Source: VXYL01 sp965243095
GTDB taxonomy: Bacteria; Pseudomonadota; Gammaproteobacteria; Pseudomonadales; Azotimanducaceae
Assembly (NCBI GenBank): GCA_965243095.1
Contig: OZ251530.1
Span: 3,100,001 to 3,164,000 of the forward strand
DNA length: 64,000 nt
Direction: 5' to 3'
The translations under genes were made by a program, and so were the position numbers. Positions 18,460 to 27,230 of this stretch are shown here, one piece after another (position 1 is the stretch's first letter; each line of letters begins with the position of its first letter). The notes under the pieces are model-generated. The model was not told where the DNA came from. It made no database searches and was given only the letters and a program-made list of their open reading frames with translations.

Positions 18460-21447
18460 TTACGGCCTGGCGGTGGCGGAGAGGTTCGCCAAGTGGCCGG
18501 CGGGGCTCTCCATCAGGCTCATGACGGTGAGCGGGTTGTCGAACGCCACCGTGAGGCGCCACTTGCCGTCGCCATCGCCCAGCGCGCCTTCCAAGCCCTC
18601 GCCGCCGTCTTCGAGTTGCGCGGCGGTGAGCGTCAGCGCTTCGCCCGCCGGCACCGTCACGGTTGCCGGTTCGGACGCCTCGCCGGCGTCGTCCACGCCG
18701 GTGATGGTCGCCATCACCGCTTCTTCGCCGTTGTTGGCCAGGCGCAGGAGGCCGCGCTGCCCGTCGTCGGACGCCGGGTGGAACACCGGCACCCGCGCCG
18801 CGCCGTCGGCCGCCGGGGCGGTCTCGTACAGGCTGGTCACGAAGCCGTCGGCGTGGCGGGCGTAGCTTGCCGCGGCGAAACGCGAGGTGGCGCTTTGCAG
18901 TTCCAAGCGCCACGCGCCCTTCGTCGGCGCGCCAACGCCGGCCGACAGGCCCTTCGCGGCGTTGCCGTTCTCCAAGTCGTTCGAGTTGAAGTGCATGGTC
19001 GCCCGCGCCGCGAGTTGCAGCCGGACCGGGCCGGCGCGAACGCCGGCGTCGTCCACCGCCTCGACATCCACCCAACCTTCCCAAGACGTCAGGTTCGCCA
19101 CGCGGGCGAAGCCCTCGCGGCCGGCCGGGTTCGTCGCCGCGGGGAACAGTGGCAGCCGCAGCATTTCGCCGGCGGCCGCGCGCAGCGGCGGCGGCGACAG
19201 ATTCGAGAGGTGCCCAGACGGGCTCTCCAAGAACGTGGAAGCCGACAGCGGCCAGGTTGCCGCCACGCGCAGGCGCCACTTGCCGGCGCCGTTGCTCAAG
19301 CCCGAGCCGGCGGCGCCCCGCGAACGCTCCAGTTGCCCCGCCGTCAACACCAGCGGAGCGTTCGGCGGCGCCATGAAGTCGGAGGCGAAGTTGCCGCGGC
19401 CGGCGTCGTCCACGCCCCACACGGACATCCGCGCGGACTCGGCGCCCGGGTTGAACACCCGCAGCGAACTGCGCTGCATGCGGTTGCTCGCCGGGTTGAA
19501 GATGAACGCGGAGAGGGAATCCCCCGCGCGCGGCAACTCGGCGTGGGCGGCGGTGAGGAATCCGTCCGGGGTGCGGACGTGCGCCAGAACCTCGATGTCG
19601 AGAACGGACCACAACAGCAGCCGCCAGCTTCCCCGCGTCGGCGGCCCCACGCCTTCGGCCAGCCCAATCTCCGCGTTGCCGTTCTCCAGGTCCGCCGAGT
19701 TGAACTGCGCCGCCGCGCCGGCGGCGAGCGGAAGCGCCACCGGGCCGGACATCTGGCCGGCCTCGTCCACCGCCTCCACCAGCACCATGCCGTCCATGTC
19801 CGTGCGGTTCAACACGCGCGTCACGCCGCTGCGCCCGGATGTGTCCGACGCCGCTGGAAACAGCGGCACCGCCCAGCCGAACACCACGACCCCGCCGGCC
19901 TCGCGCAGCGCCGGAATGTGCGTGTCCAGCGCCGCCGCGCCTAGCGGATTGCCGCGCAGGCCCAAGGCGCCGCCATCCGCGAGCCTCGGGTGCCCGGCCA
20001 GCCGCGCCACGTCCGTCAGCCGGTTCCAGCCTAGGCGCAGCCACGACAGCCGCGGCAGCCCGCGCAAGCGCGAGGCGTCGGCAATTAGGTTGCGCGAGAG
20101 ATCCAGCCGTCGCAACTCTCGCAGTCCCGCGAGCGCCGAGACGTCCGCCACCATGTTGCCGGGCAGCCACAGCCGCCGCAGCGCCGGGAGCCTCGCCAGC
20201 GGCGAGATGTCCGCGATGCGGTTGTCGCCCAGATGCAGGTAGATCAGCGCGCCCAGAGCGGGCAGCGGCGAGATGTCCGCCAAGTCGTTGCCGTCCAGCC
20301 ACAACTGCTCAAGGGTCGTCAGCGCGGAAAGCGCCGCGACGTCCGCGAGGCCGTTGCGGGAGAGCGTCAGCGCCTCCAATCCGGCCAGCCCGGAAAGCGG
20401 CGACAGGTCGCGGATCGCGTTGCCGCCCAGCAGCAGCGTGCGCAGGCTGGTCAGCCGCGACAGGTCGGAAACATCCACCAGGCCGTTGTCCGACAAGTCC
20501 AGATGGGTCAGCGACGGCAGCTCCGCCAGCGGCGACAGGTCCAGCGGCTCGCCCCCGGCCGCCGGCGCGTTGCCGGACAGCGACAGCCACTCCAGGTTCG
20601 ACGCCCCCTCCAGACCCGCCAGGGAAGCCACTCCGAAGCCTTCCGCGTTCAAGGTCGTGAGCTTGCACAGATCCGCTTCCGTCACCGACCCGGGCGCCTT
20701 GCCCAGCGCTTGCTCCACCGCCCGTTGCAACCCCGGGTCCGGCAACGACGCGAGCCGTCCTTCGCCCGGTGCCACGTTCGCCAGACAGGGGGATGAAATC
20801 GAAGCCGGCGGCGTGTAGGTCAGAGCGTTCAGATCGACGCCGGGAACCGTGTGATCCACGACGAGGACCCGCCAGGCGGACGCCGTCGGGTGGGTGTCCA
20901 AGTCGGCGTGAAACTCAGAGGCCCATGTAACGCTGTTGTGGTAGTCGATGCTCGGCGGGGAGGAGGCGGGGATCTGGTTTCCCGCCAGACTCAAACGCAT
21001 CACGCGGGGCGTGGTTCCGGGAGGTCCCACGACCACCACCGCGAGCTCGTCCAGATCGGTGGCCGAGATCGAGGGCGCACCCCGCACGAACCATGTACTG
21101 GGGATATTGTTCACCAAGTCGGGTCCGATGATCCCGACTGCGACCAGACCGAAGCCGCGGCCCATGACGGGAAGAACGTCATCAGCCGCGGGTTCGGTGG
21201 TACTCAGGAAGTGGAGCGCCCTCCCGTTGGTCACGGAGTTGGTCTCTCGCGTCACGCCGGCCTGCGAGAAATGTACCGGGCCGTCCGCCGACGCCGGGAT
21301 GGCCAGCAGCGCCGTCTGCCCCGCGGCCGGCGCCGCCAGCAGCGCCAGCAGCGCCGAGAGCGCCAGGACCGCGATCGAGCCCGACAACGGCCCGCCACAT
21401 CGGCCCGCTCGCTCACATGCATCTCCGGGGGAGGGGGTGAACTTCAT
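18460..21447 (-). CDS. Secreted leucine-rich-repeat protein with protease-type C-terminal modules
   Basis: The ATG at 21447 is chosen because AAGGAG lies 8 bases upstream; 18 further in-frame residues are then excluded. The 995-residue protein begins with a signal peptide (hydrophobic IAVLALSALLALLAAPAAG), has an unassigned N-terminal domain, then about nine SDS22-type leucine-rich repeats (units like LDLSDNGLVDVSDLSRLTSL, LWLDGNDLADISPLPALGAL) between roughly residues 245 and 455. Two copies of the module also seen in the protease follow (QFNSADLENGNAEIGLAEGV, MHFNSNDLENGNAAKGLSAG, GFVTSLYETAP, GDGDGKWRLTV). It is an extracellular or surface binding protein by inference; the ligand is unknown. 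It ends a leftward run that starts at 30518. Confidence 0.85.
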   Translation of the reverse strand: MKFTPSPGDACERAGRCGGPLSGSIAVLALSALLALLAAPAAGQTALLAIPASADGPVHFSQAGVTRETNSVTNGRALHFLSTTEPAADDVLPVMGRGFGLVAVGIIGPDLVNNIPSTWFVRGAPSISATDLDELAVVVVGPPGTTPRVMRLSLAGNQIPASSPPSIDYHNSVTWASEFHADLDTHPTASAWRVLVVDHTVPGVDLNALTYTPPASISSPCLANVAPGEGRLASLPDPGLQRAVEQALGKAPGSVTEADLCKLTTLNAEGFGVASLAGLEGASNLEWLSLSGNAPAAGGEPLDLSPLAELPSLTHLDLSDNGLVDVSDLSRLTSLRTLLLGGNAIRDLSPLSGLAGLEALTLSRNGLADVAALSALTTLEQLWLDGNDLADISPLPALGALIYLHLGDNRIADISPLARLPALRRLWLPGNMVADVSALAGLRELRRLDLSRNLIADASRLRGLPRLSWLRLGWNRLTDVARLAGHPRLADGGALGLRGNPLGAAALDTHIPALREAGGVVVFGWAVPLFPAASDTSGRSGVTRVLNRTDMDGMVLVEAVDEAGQMSGPVALPLAAGAAAQFNSADLENGNAEIGLAEGVGPPTRGSWRLLLWSVLDIEVLAHVRTPDGFLTAAHAELPRAGDSLSAFIFNPASNRMQRSSLRVFNPGAESARMSVWGVDDAGRGNFASDFMAPPNAPLVLTAGQLERSRGAAGSGLSNGAGKWRLRVAATWPLSASTFLESPSGHLSNLSPPPLRAAAGEMLRLPLFPAATNPAGREGFARVANLTSWEGWVDVEAVDDAGVRAGPVRLQLAARATMHFNSNDLENGNAAKGLSAGVGAPTKGAWRLELQSATSRFAAASYARHADGFVTSLYETAPAADGAARVPVFHPASDDGQRGLLRLANNGEEAVMATITGVDDAGEASEPATVTVPAGEALTLTAAQLEDGGEGLEGALGDGDGKWRLTVAFDNPLTVMSLMESPAGHLANLSATARP

Positions 21448-21516
21448 CGGCTTGGCTCCTTGCGTCCGCTTGGCGTGGCAACCATCAACGCAACACACCA
21501 TAGCACAACGGGGATC

Positions 21517-22464
21517 CTATTGCGTTGCGACCGACCGAGCGCCCGCCGCGGGGTCGTTGTTCTGGCCCGGCTTGGCGACAAGCTGCACCTTCGCTTTCTC
21601 TATTTCCTCCAAGAGGCGCTTATCGGGTTCGGGGAATTGCGGATCCATCGCCTTCAGCGTTTCCAGCACTACGGTGGCGACGATGAAGCGCATGGCCGGT
21701 TTGTGATCCGCCGGCACCACGTACCACGGGGCTTCGGGGGTGCTGGTGTGCGCGAAGGCCGCCTCGTAGGCGCGGTGGTAATCGTCCCAGCGGCTGCGCG
21801 CCGCCAGATCCGAGGGGTCGAATTTCCAGTGCTTCGCCGGGTCGTTCAGGCGGTCGAACAAGCGGCGTTTCTGCTCTCTCTTGGAGACGTTCAAGAAGAA
21901 CTTCACCACCCGGGTGCCGTTGCGGCCCAAGTGCTCCTCGAAGGCGGTGATGTCGCGCAGGCGCTCGCGCCAAAACGCGTCGTCCACCGGCCGCGGCGGC
22001 AACTTGCGGGCGAGCAGGAACTCCGGGTGGACGCGCAGCGTCACCGCCTCCTCGTAGTGGGAACGGTTGAAGATGCCGATGTGGCCGCGCTCCGGCAGCG
22101 CCGGCCAGTGCCGTTGCAGCCAACTGTGCTCCAGCTCCTTGCTGGTGGGGCGGGAGAAATTGGTCACCCGAACGCCCTGCGGGTTGACGCCGGAGGTGAC
22201 GTGCTTGATGGTGCTGTCCTTGCCGGCCGCGTCCATGCCCTGGAAGACCAGCAGCAACGCCCGGCTGTTCTCGGCGTACAAGCGTTCCTGCAGCCCGGAG
22301 ACCCGCCGCACGCGCTTGCGCAGCGCCGAACGCAGCTTCCGGTCGCCCAGCGCGGCGCACGCCGGCACGGTTGGCACCGCGTCCAAGTCCACGTTCTCGC
22401 CCGGGGCGATCAAATACTCCTCCACCATGCGCCCCAATTGTGCGGTTTTCGCGGCGTTACGCAA
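21517..22464 (-). CDS. ppk2: Polyphosphate kinase 2 family protein
   Basis: PPK2 enzymes use polyphosphate to phosphorylate nucleoside mono- or diphosphates. The 315-residue single-domain protein has Walker A LLLVFQGMDAAGKDSTIKHV, the lid and catalytic stretch GVRVTNFSRPTSKELEHSWL, IFNRSHYEEAVTLRVHPE (Walker B equivalent) and the C-terminal HKPAMRFIVATVVLETL, all classical for PPK2. Whether it prefers AMP, ADP or GDP cannot be told by eye, though the single-domain form resembles the class used for NMP/NDP. The TTG at 22464 is the longest start; an ATG at 22428 (MVEEYLIAPGENV) is an equally good alternative. It lies between the ASPIC and LRR genes on the same strand. Confidence 0.92.
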   Translation of the reverse strand: MRNAAKTAQLGRMVEEYLIAPGENVDLDAVPTVPACAALGDRKLRSALRKRVRRVSGLQERLYAENSRALLLVFQGMDAAGKDSTIKHVTSGVNPQGVRVTNFSRPTSKELEHSWLQRHWPALPERGHIGIFNRSHYEEAVTLRVHPEFLLARKLPPRPVDDAFWRERLRDITAFEEHLGRNGTRVVKFFLNVSKREQKRRLFDRLNDPAKHWKFDPSDLAARSRWDDYHRAYEAAFAHTSTPEAPWYVVPADHKPAMRFIVATVVLETLKAMDPQFPEPDKRLLEEIEKAKVQLVAKPGQNNDPAAGARSVATQ

Positions 22465-22520
22465 GCCTAGGAGCGCGGGGGTGTGCGATAGATCTTCGGT
22501 TGGCGGTGTCGGTGCCGAGC

Positions 22521-22550
22521 CGGGGGCGCAGGCGTCTCGCCCGCAAGCGG
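22521..22550. repeat. GC-rich palindrome, half copy
   Basis: One arm of the palindrome family (GCAGGCGTCTCGCCCGC) in the 99-bp gap between the ppk2 start and the end of the ASPIC gene. The second palindrome is missing. Compare 18400-18455, 27124-27206 and 62834-62889. Confidence 0.5.
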
Positions 22551-22563
22551 CGCAGCCGCAGTT

Positions 22564-24393
22564 TCAAGGCGTTCCCGCGCCAGCATGCAACGTGTGGTGG
22601 CGGTCCGCGGGTAGATCCTGCCACCGTTCCACGCCGCCATCCGGCCAACGCACCGTGACCTCGTCCACCTGCCGTACCGCGCCCAAGCCGAAGGTGAGCG
22701 GCAGTTCCACCTGCGCGAGGTAGCTGCGCGCCGGCATCACCATGCGCGTTTGCGTGTGGTCGCCGGCCCGCACGGAGACCACCGCGCCGATGGCGTGGCC
22801 GTTCGGCGGTGCTCCTGCCAAGCGCAGCCGCACCCAGTGGTGGTCGCGGTGCTGATCGTTGCGCAGCAGCGCCGGCCGGCCGCCGACTTGCGTGATGGCG
22901 AGGTCCAAGTCGCCATCGTTGTCGATGTCCGCATAGGCGGCGCCGCGCCCCACCAACGGCGTTGCCAAATCGCCGATCTGATCCGCCGCGACGAAGCGCC
23001 AGCCGCACCGGGCGCCGCAGTTCCAGAACAGTTGCGCGGGTTGGGCGTAGCGTTGGCTCGCCTGCACGCGGTTGATCTCCGGCTCCACATGGCCGTTCGC
23101 GGCGATGAGGTCCGCGGCGCCATCGAGATCCACGTCCGCGAACAGCAGCCCGAAGGTGAGGGCGCGGCGGCTGGGCGCGCCGATGCCGGCCACCACCGCA
23201 TCGTCGCTGAACAAACTCTCGCCCGGGCGTTGCACGTAGAACGAGGACATCTCGTTGGCGAAGTTGCCGATGGCGACGGCCACGCGGCCGTCGTTGGCGT
23301 AGCGCGCCGCGTCGATGCCCATTGCGCCGGTGGCCGCGCCGGAGGTGTCGAACGCGAAACCGGCCTGCGCGGCGCGTTCCCGGAAGCGGCCATCTCCTTG
23401 ATTCACAAACAGAAAGTTGCCCACGGTGTCGTTCGCCACGGCCAGATCCAAGTGTCCGTCGCCGTTCACGTCCAACGGCCGCACCGCCAGCGCCTTGCCG
23501 ACGGGTGAGCCGGTGGCGGGATGGCGCACCTGCACGCCTGCCTCCTCGGACACGTCCACGAACACGCCGCCGTCGTTGCGGTACAACGTGGAGTCGGCGC
23601 CCGGGAAGTCCGTCGGCGGGCCGTAGGCGCGGCCGACGCCGGTGAGGCGGAAATCCACTTCCCGGTCGATGCTGGGCGACCATGCGACGTAGTTGCACAC
23701 GAAGAGATCGAGGTCGCCATCGCCGTCGCTGTCGAAGAACGCGGCGCTGGTGCTCCAGGCATCCTCGGCGCCGGCCACGCCGGCCGCTTCGGTCACGTCC
23801 ACGAACCGGTCGCCGCCGACGTTGCGCAGCAGCCGGTTGCGGCCCACGGCGGTGAGGTATGCGTCGACGTAACCGTCGCCGTCGTAATCGCCCACGGCCA
23901 CGCCCATGCCGTACAGCGGGGCGTCCACGCCCGCCGCTGCCGAAACGTCGTCGAAGACACCATCGCCGCGGTTGCGGTACAAACGCGACCCCGTCGACGA
24001 CCGGGCATCCCGCCACGGCCAAGCATCCGAATCGACGAGCAGCAGATCCTGATCGCCGTCGTTGTCGTAGTCGAGAAACGCGACCCCGCCGCCCATCGTT
24101 TCCGGCAACAGCCGCTCGCCATAGGCGCCGGTGTGGTGGACGAAGTCGATGCCCGCCGCGGCGGTCACGTCGGTGAATGGCAGCGGCGGCACCGCGGGGC
24201 CGGTCGAGACGGGAGGCGGGCGGGGCGCTGGCGACGGGGCGGCGGGCGCCGAATCCACCAGCGGCGTGCGCATTAGCAAAGCTGCCGCCACCACGCCCGC
24301 CACAACCGCAATCGCCGCCAGCGACGACCACAGCGCCCGACGAATACGCGCTTCGCCGGCGTGCGCTTCCGCCAAAGAATCGGGTTGGGTCAC
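22564..24393 (-). CDS. Membrane-anchored FG-GAP/ASPIC-UnbV (CRTAC1-like) protein
   Basis: A GTG at 24393 gives a 609-residue protein with one N-terminal transmembrane or uncleaved signal helix (SSLAAIAVVAGVVAAALLM) and an extracytoplasmic beta-propeller. FG-GAP/VCBS calcium-binding repeats are numerous: LDYDNDGDQDLLLVDSD, GDYDGDGYVDAYL, FDSDGDGDLDLFVCN, DVNGDGHLDLAVAND, DIDNDGDLDLAITQVG. The C-terminal ASPIC/UnbV domain follows (HWVRLRLAGAPPNGHAIGAVV, MVMPARSYLAQVELPLTFGLG, VTVRWPDGGVERWQDL). Family members are exported and of unknown function, often near cytochromes or TPR proteins. It starts 6 bases after the stop of the multiheme cytochrome gene, so the two are surely co-transcribed. Confidence 0.88.
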   Translation of the reverse strand: MTQPDSLAEAHAGEARIRRALWSSLAAIAVVAGVVAAALLMRTPLVDSAPAAPSPAPRPPPVSTGPAVPPLPFTDVTAAAGIDFVHHTGAYGERLLPETMGGGVAFLDYDNDGDQDLLLVDSDAWPWRDARSSTGSRLYRNRGDGVFDDVSAAAGVDAPLYGMGVAVGDYDGDGYVDAYLTAVGRNRLLRNVGGDRFVDVTEAAGVAGAEDAWSTSAAFFDSDGDGDLDLFVCNYVAWSPSIDREVDFRLTGVGRAYGPPTDFPGADSTLYRNDGGVFVDVSEEAGVQVRHPATGSPVGKALAVRPLDVNGDGHLDLAVANDTVGNFLFVNQGDGRFRERAAQAGFAFDTSGAATGAMGIDAARYANDGRVAVAIGNFANEMSSFYVQRPGESLFSDDAVVAGIGAPSRRALTFGLLFADVDLDGAADLIAANGHVEPEINRVQASQRYAQPAQLFWNCGARCGWRFVAADQIGDLATPLVGRGAAYADIDNDGDLDLAITQVGGRPALLRNDQHRDHHWVRLRLAGAPPNGHAIGAVVSVRAGDHTQTRMVMPARSYLAQVELPLTFGLGAVRQVDEVTVRWPDGGVERWQDLPADRHHTLHAGAGTP

Positions 24394-24399
24394 CGTCCG

Positions 24400-27069
24400 C
24401 TACTCCGCAAGGACGAACTCGTCGGAGACGCGCAAGTCGTACACCACCACCGCCGCGGCCGCGTGGTTGGCGGCGTCGTCGCGTTGCCGGGCGAGGGCGA
24501 CGGCGCGGTCCGCGGCGTTGTCGTCCTTGCGGTAGCGCTCGTGCAGGGCGCGGTGCCGGGCCTCGGCGTCGGCGTCGCCGAGACGCCCATACACCTGCGC
24601 GAGGCCGTAGTGCGCGGCGGTGTTTTCCGGGTCCAAGGCCAACGCCTCGCGGTGCCGCGTCGCCGCTCGTTCCAGCCACGCCGTTTGCGCGTCGGCCGGT
24701 GCCAGTTTCGCCCGCTCGAACAACGTCGTGGCGAGCGTGTTCAACAGACGGTAGTCGTGGGAGAAATCGAAACCGCGCCTGCGGGCGGCGGGGAAGCGTG
24801 TCTCCGCCAACGCCGTGAGCGCGTCGATGGCGGCGTCGAAGTCGCCGTTCTGCCGCACCACCTGGGCGCCGAACCACGCCACCGACCACGGCAGTGCGCC
24901 GGCGTCCGCGGCGCGGCGCAAGGCGTCCGCGGCCTCGTCCAAGCGGCCTTCGCGGAGGAACACGCGGGCGAGGTTCAAGTCGCCTTCGGCGCGGCCGAGC
25001 CCGGCCACAGCGCGGAAGGCGGCCTCGGCCTGCCGCAACGCGCCGCGTTCGGGCTTGGCCAGCAGGCCGATGCCGTAGTCGTTCCAGCGCTGCCATTCCG
25101 GGACGTTGGGCACTTGCCCGTCGAAAGCCGCCGTATCGCGCACTGGAAACACGGCTTCATCCTCGCCGATCACCACGATGGGCAGCGTGTTCGTCGTGAA
25201 CTCGTCGTCTAGGAAGTGTCGCATGTAGGTGGTGTCGAACTTCCGGTAGAGCAAGCGCGCCCGCAACCGCACCGCCCCCTCCAAATCCTCCGGCACCCGC
25301 AACCGGTAGTGCGCGGTGGCGGCGCTGCCCGGCGGAATCTGGTGGTTGTAGAGCGGCGTGAATATGTCCTCGGCGTTGCGCTGGTCGATGCGGTTGCCGT
25401 GCCGGTCCAGCACATAGGCGTTGACATGGTGCGACCACGGGTCCACGGCGCGGTCGCCCGCCGCCAGCAGGCCGCTCGCGCCGAGCGTGTGCCCGTCGCT
25501 CTCGGCCGTGACCTGCAGCCACACCTCGTTGGAATCCGCCGTGCCTTCGGTGAACAGGTGGCCGACGGTGAGATTGCGCAGCACGATGTCGAACACGTAC
25601 TCGCCACCGGGCGTCAACACCAGCCGGCGCGGGCGCAACGGCGCGACGAGCGGCGCGGTGATGTCGGCGCCGACGTGTGCCGCGAAGATGTCCACCCGCA
25701 GCGCGCCTTCCAACATTTGCCGATGGGCGGCCTGCACCTCCTCGGGAAAGCCGAGCAGGTGGCCGAGGGCGGTGTTCGCCGCCGGAAAGCCGTGCGCGTG
25801 AACCGTGCGCTCGCCGCTGGCGTCGAAGCGCCGCGCCGCGAAATCCGCCGACGGGATGAGCGGCATGTGGCAGCCGTTGCAGTTCGCCTCGGCGCGGTCC
25901 GGGTAGTAGAAGCTGGCCACGCCGTGCCCGGAGACGCCGCTCAGCAGGAACGAATCGTAGTGGTTTTGGCCGCGCAGCCAGCGGTAGTCGTTCAGCGCTT
26001 GCGGCAACTGCACCTTGTGGCAGGTGCCGCAGAACTCCGCGCTCTGGTGCAGCGGCTTTAGGAACGAGCGTTTGTGCAGCGCCGGCTTCGCTTTGATCAG
26101 GAAGCCGTTGATCCAGCGCAGCGCCGGATGTTCGGCGAAGGCGAACGGATAGCGCTGCGGGGCGGCGAGGGTGTAGTCCGCGTTGCCGCGCACACCCACC
26201 GCGGCGATGGCGTGGCAGGAGACGCAGCCGATGCCGATGTGCGCGGTGGGGTCGCCGGTCTCGTCGAACTGCGGATCGTCGAAGCGGCCGCTGAACAGCG
26301 GCGCCGGGTCGTGGCAGCCGGCGCAGACGCGCGCCGCGGCGAGGTGGCCATCGCGTTCGAGCAGCTTGCGCCGGGTGTTGCGCACCGAGAACGCGTACGC
26401 CGGATTGTTGAAGGAGGCGAAGCGGTGGGCGCTGTGCCGCCAGCCGGCGTGGGCGTCGGCATGGCAGTCCGCGCAATCCTCCTCGCGCAGCAGATGTTGC
26501 ACGATGTCGTCGCCGACGGTGCGGGCGAAGGAGGGCGGGTAGGCTTGCTCTTCGTCTTGTCGCTGTCCCGTTTCCGCCAAAAGCATGGCCGCCGCGCCCA
26601 GCGCCAGCGCCACGCCGCCGATCGCGCCGCCGACCGCCCAGCGGATCGGCCGTCCCGCCAGCCTGTGCAGCACGAACAGCCAACAGGCGATCAGCGGCGT
26701 GGCCACATGCGCCCAATAGGCGATGGAGCGCGCCACCGGATCGCGCAGTTCCACCAACGGCACCCCGCGCGTCAACGCGAAGCCGCTGGCGAGCAGCACC
26801 AGTACGCAGGCGAACAGCAGCAGGCCCAGACGCACCGCCAAGCGGTTCGGCCGGCCGATGGCGCGGCGCAGATGCAGTGCTCCGTAAACGACAGCGGGCA
26901 CGGTGATGAGCAAGCCAAGCGCCAAATGCGCGAGGAACATGGCTTGGTACGCGGCGTCCTCGAGCATCTCGCCGGTGAGCCACTGCCGCCAAGTCACCGC
27001 GCCGAGGTAGGCCGAGTTCACCACCAGCAGCGCGAACAGCGCCAGCACCGCCAGCAGCAACTTGCGCAT
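24400..27069 (-). CDS. Membrane pentaheme c-type cytochrome with C-terminal TPRs
   Basis: An ATG at 27069 starts MRKLLLAVLALFALLVVNSA; the 31 extra residues of the longer frame are encoded by the palindromic repeat and are rejected. Four or five membrane helices in the first ~180 residues contain several histidines and resemble a cytochrome-b-type membrane anchor. Five CXXCH haem sites follow at about residues 199 (CADCH), 249 (CAGCH), 282 (CVSCH), 347 (CGTCH) and 397 (CNGCH), spaced as in the cytochrome c554/NrfA-like multihaem superfamily. A beta-rich section and tetratricopeptide repeats (about residues 650-860) close the 889-residue protein. A periplasmic electron-transfer role is likely; donor and acceptor are unknown. 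It is followed by the ASPIC gene and preceded by the FG-GAP lipoprotein gene. Confidence 0.88.
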   Translation of the reverse strand: MRKLLLAVLALFALLVVNSAYLGAVTWRQWLTGEMLEDAAYQAMFLAHLALGLLITVPAVVYGALHLRRAIGRPNRLAVRLGLLLFACVLVLLASGFALTRGVPLVELRDPVARSIAYWAHVATPLIACWLFVLHRLAGRPIRWAVGGAIGGVALALGAAAMLLAETGQRQDEEQAYPPSFARTVGDDIVQHLLREEDCADCHADAHAGWRHSAHRFASFNNPAYAFSVRNTRRKLLERDGHLAAARVCAGCHDPAPLFSGRFDDPQFDETGDPTAHIGIGCVSCHAIAAVGVRGNADYTLAAPQRYPFAFAEHPALRWINGFLIKAKPALHKRSFLKPLHQSAEFCGTCHKVQLPQALNDYRWLRGQNHYDSFLLSGVSGHGVASFYYPDRAEANCNGCHMPLIPSADFAARRFDASGERTVHAHGFPAANTALGHLLGFPEEVQAAHRQMLEGALRVDIFAAHVGADITAPLVAPLRPRRLVLTPGGEYVFDIVLRNLTVGHLFTEGTADSNEVWLQVTAESDGHTLGASGLLAAGDRAVDPWSHHVNAYVLDRHGNRIDQRNAEDIFTPLYNHQIPPGSAATAHYRLRVPEDLEGAVRLRARLLYRKFDTTYMRHFLDDEFTTNTLPIVVIGEDEAVFPVRDTAAFDGQVPNVPEWQRWNDYGIGLLAKPERGALRQAEAAFRAVAGLGRAEGDLNLARVFLREGRLDEAADALRRAADAGALPWSVAWFGAQVVRQNGDFDAAIDALTALAETRFPAARRRGFDFSHDYRLLNTLATTLFERAKLAPADAQTAWLERAATRHREALALDPENTAAHYGLAQVYGRLGDADAEARHRALHERYRKDDNAADRAVALARQRDDAANHAAAAVVVYDLRVSDEFVLAE

Positions 27070-27123
27070 CCGCGGGCTGACGACCGGGCGTGGAGTGTGC
27101 CGGTGTGGGACCTGGCGGTGGGA

Positions 27124-27206
27124 CCCTGGGAGTGCGGGCGTCCCGCCCGCATTTTCGTTCACGAGTATTCCACCCTATGCGGGCGAGACGCCCGCGCTCC
27201 CAGGAC
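27124..27206. repeat. GC-rich double-palindrome repeat, copy 2
   Basis: Two palindromes, GTGCGGGCGTCCCGCCCGCA and GCGGGCGAGACGCCCGCGC, separated here by about 25 AT-richer bases and flanked by CCCTGGGAG and CTCCCAGGAC, which are themselves complementary. The whole element could fold into one long hairpin. It lies between the lipoprotein and cytochrome genes (161-bp gap). Confidence 0.75.
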
Positions 27207-27230
27207 GTGCTGAACAGATGCCACCAGTGG

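Noticed and set aside
27070..27162. Extended N-terminus (starting MNENAGG) of the multiheme cytochrome
   Set aside because: The residues are encoded by the palindromic repeat and precede the hydrophobic anchor; the same kind of repeat is intergenic elsewhere.
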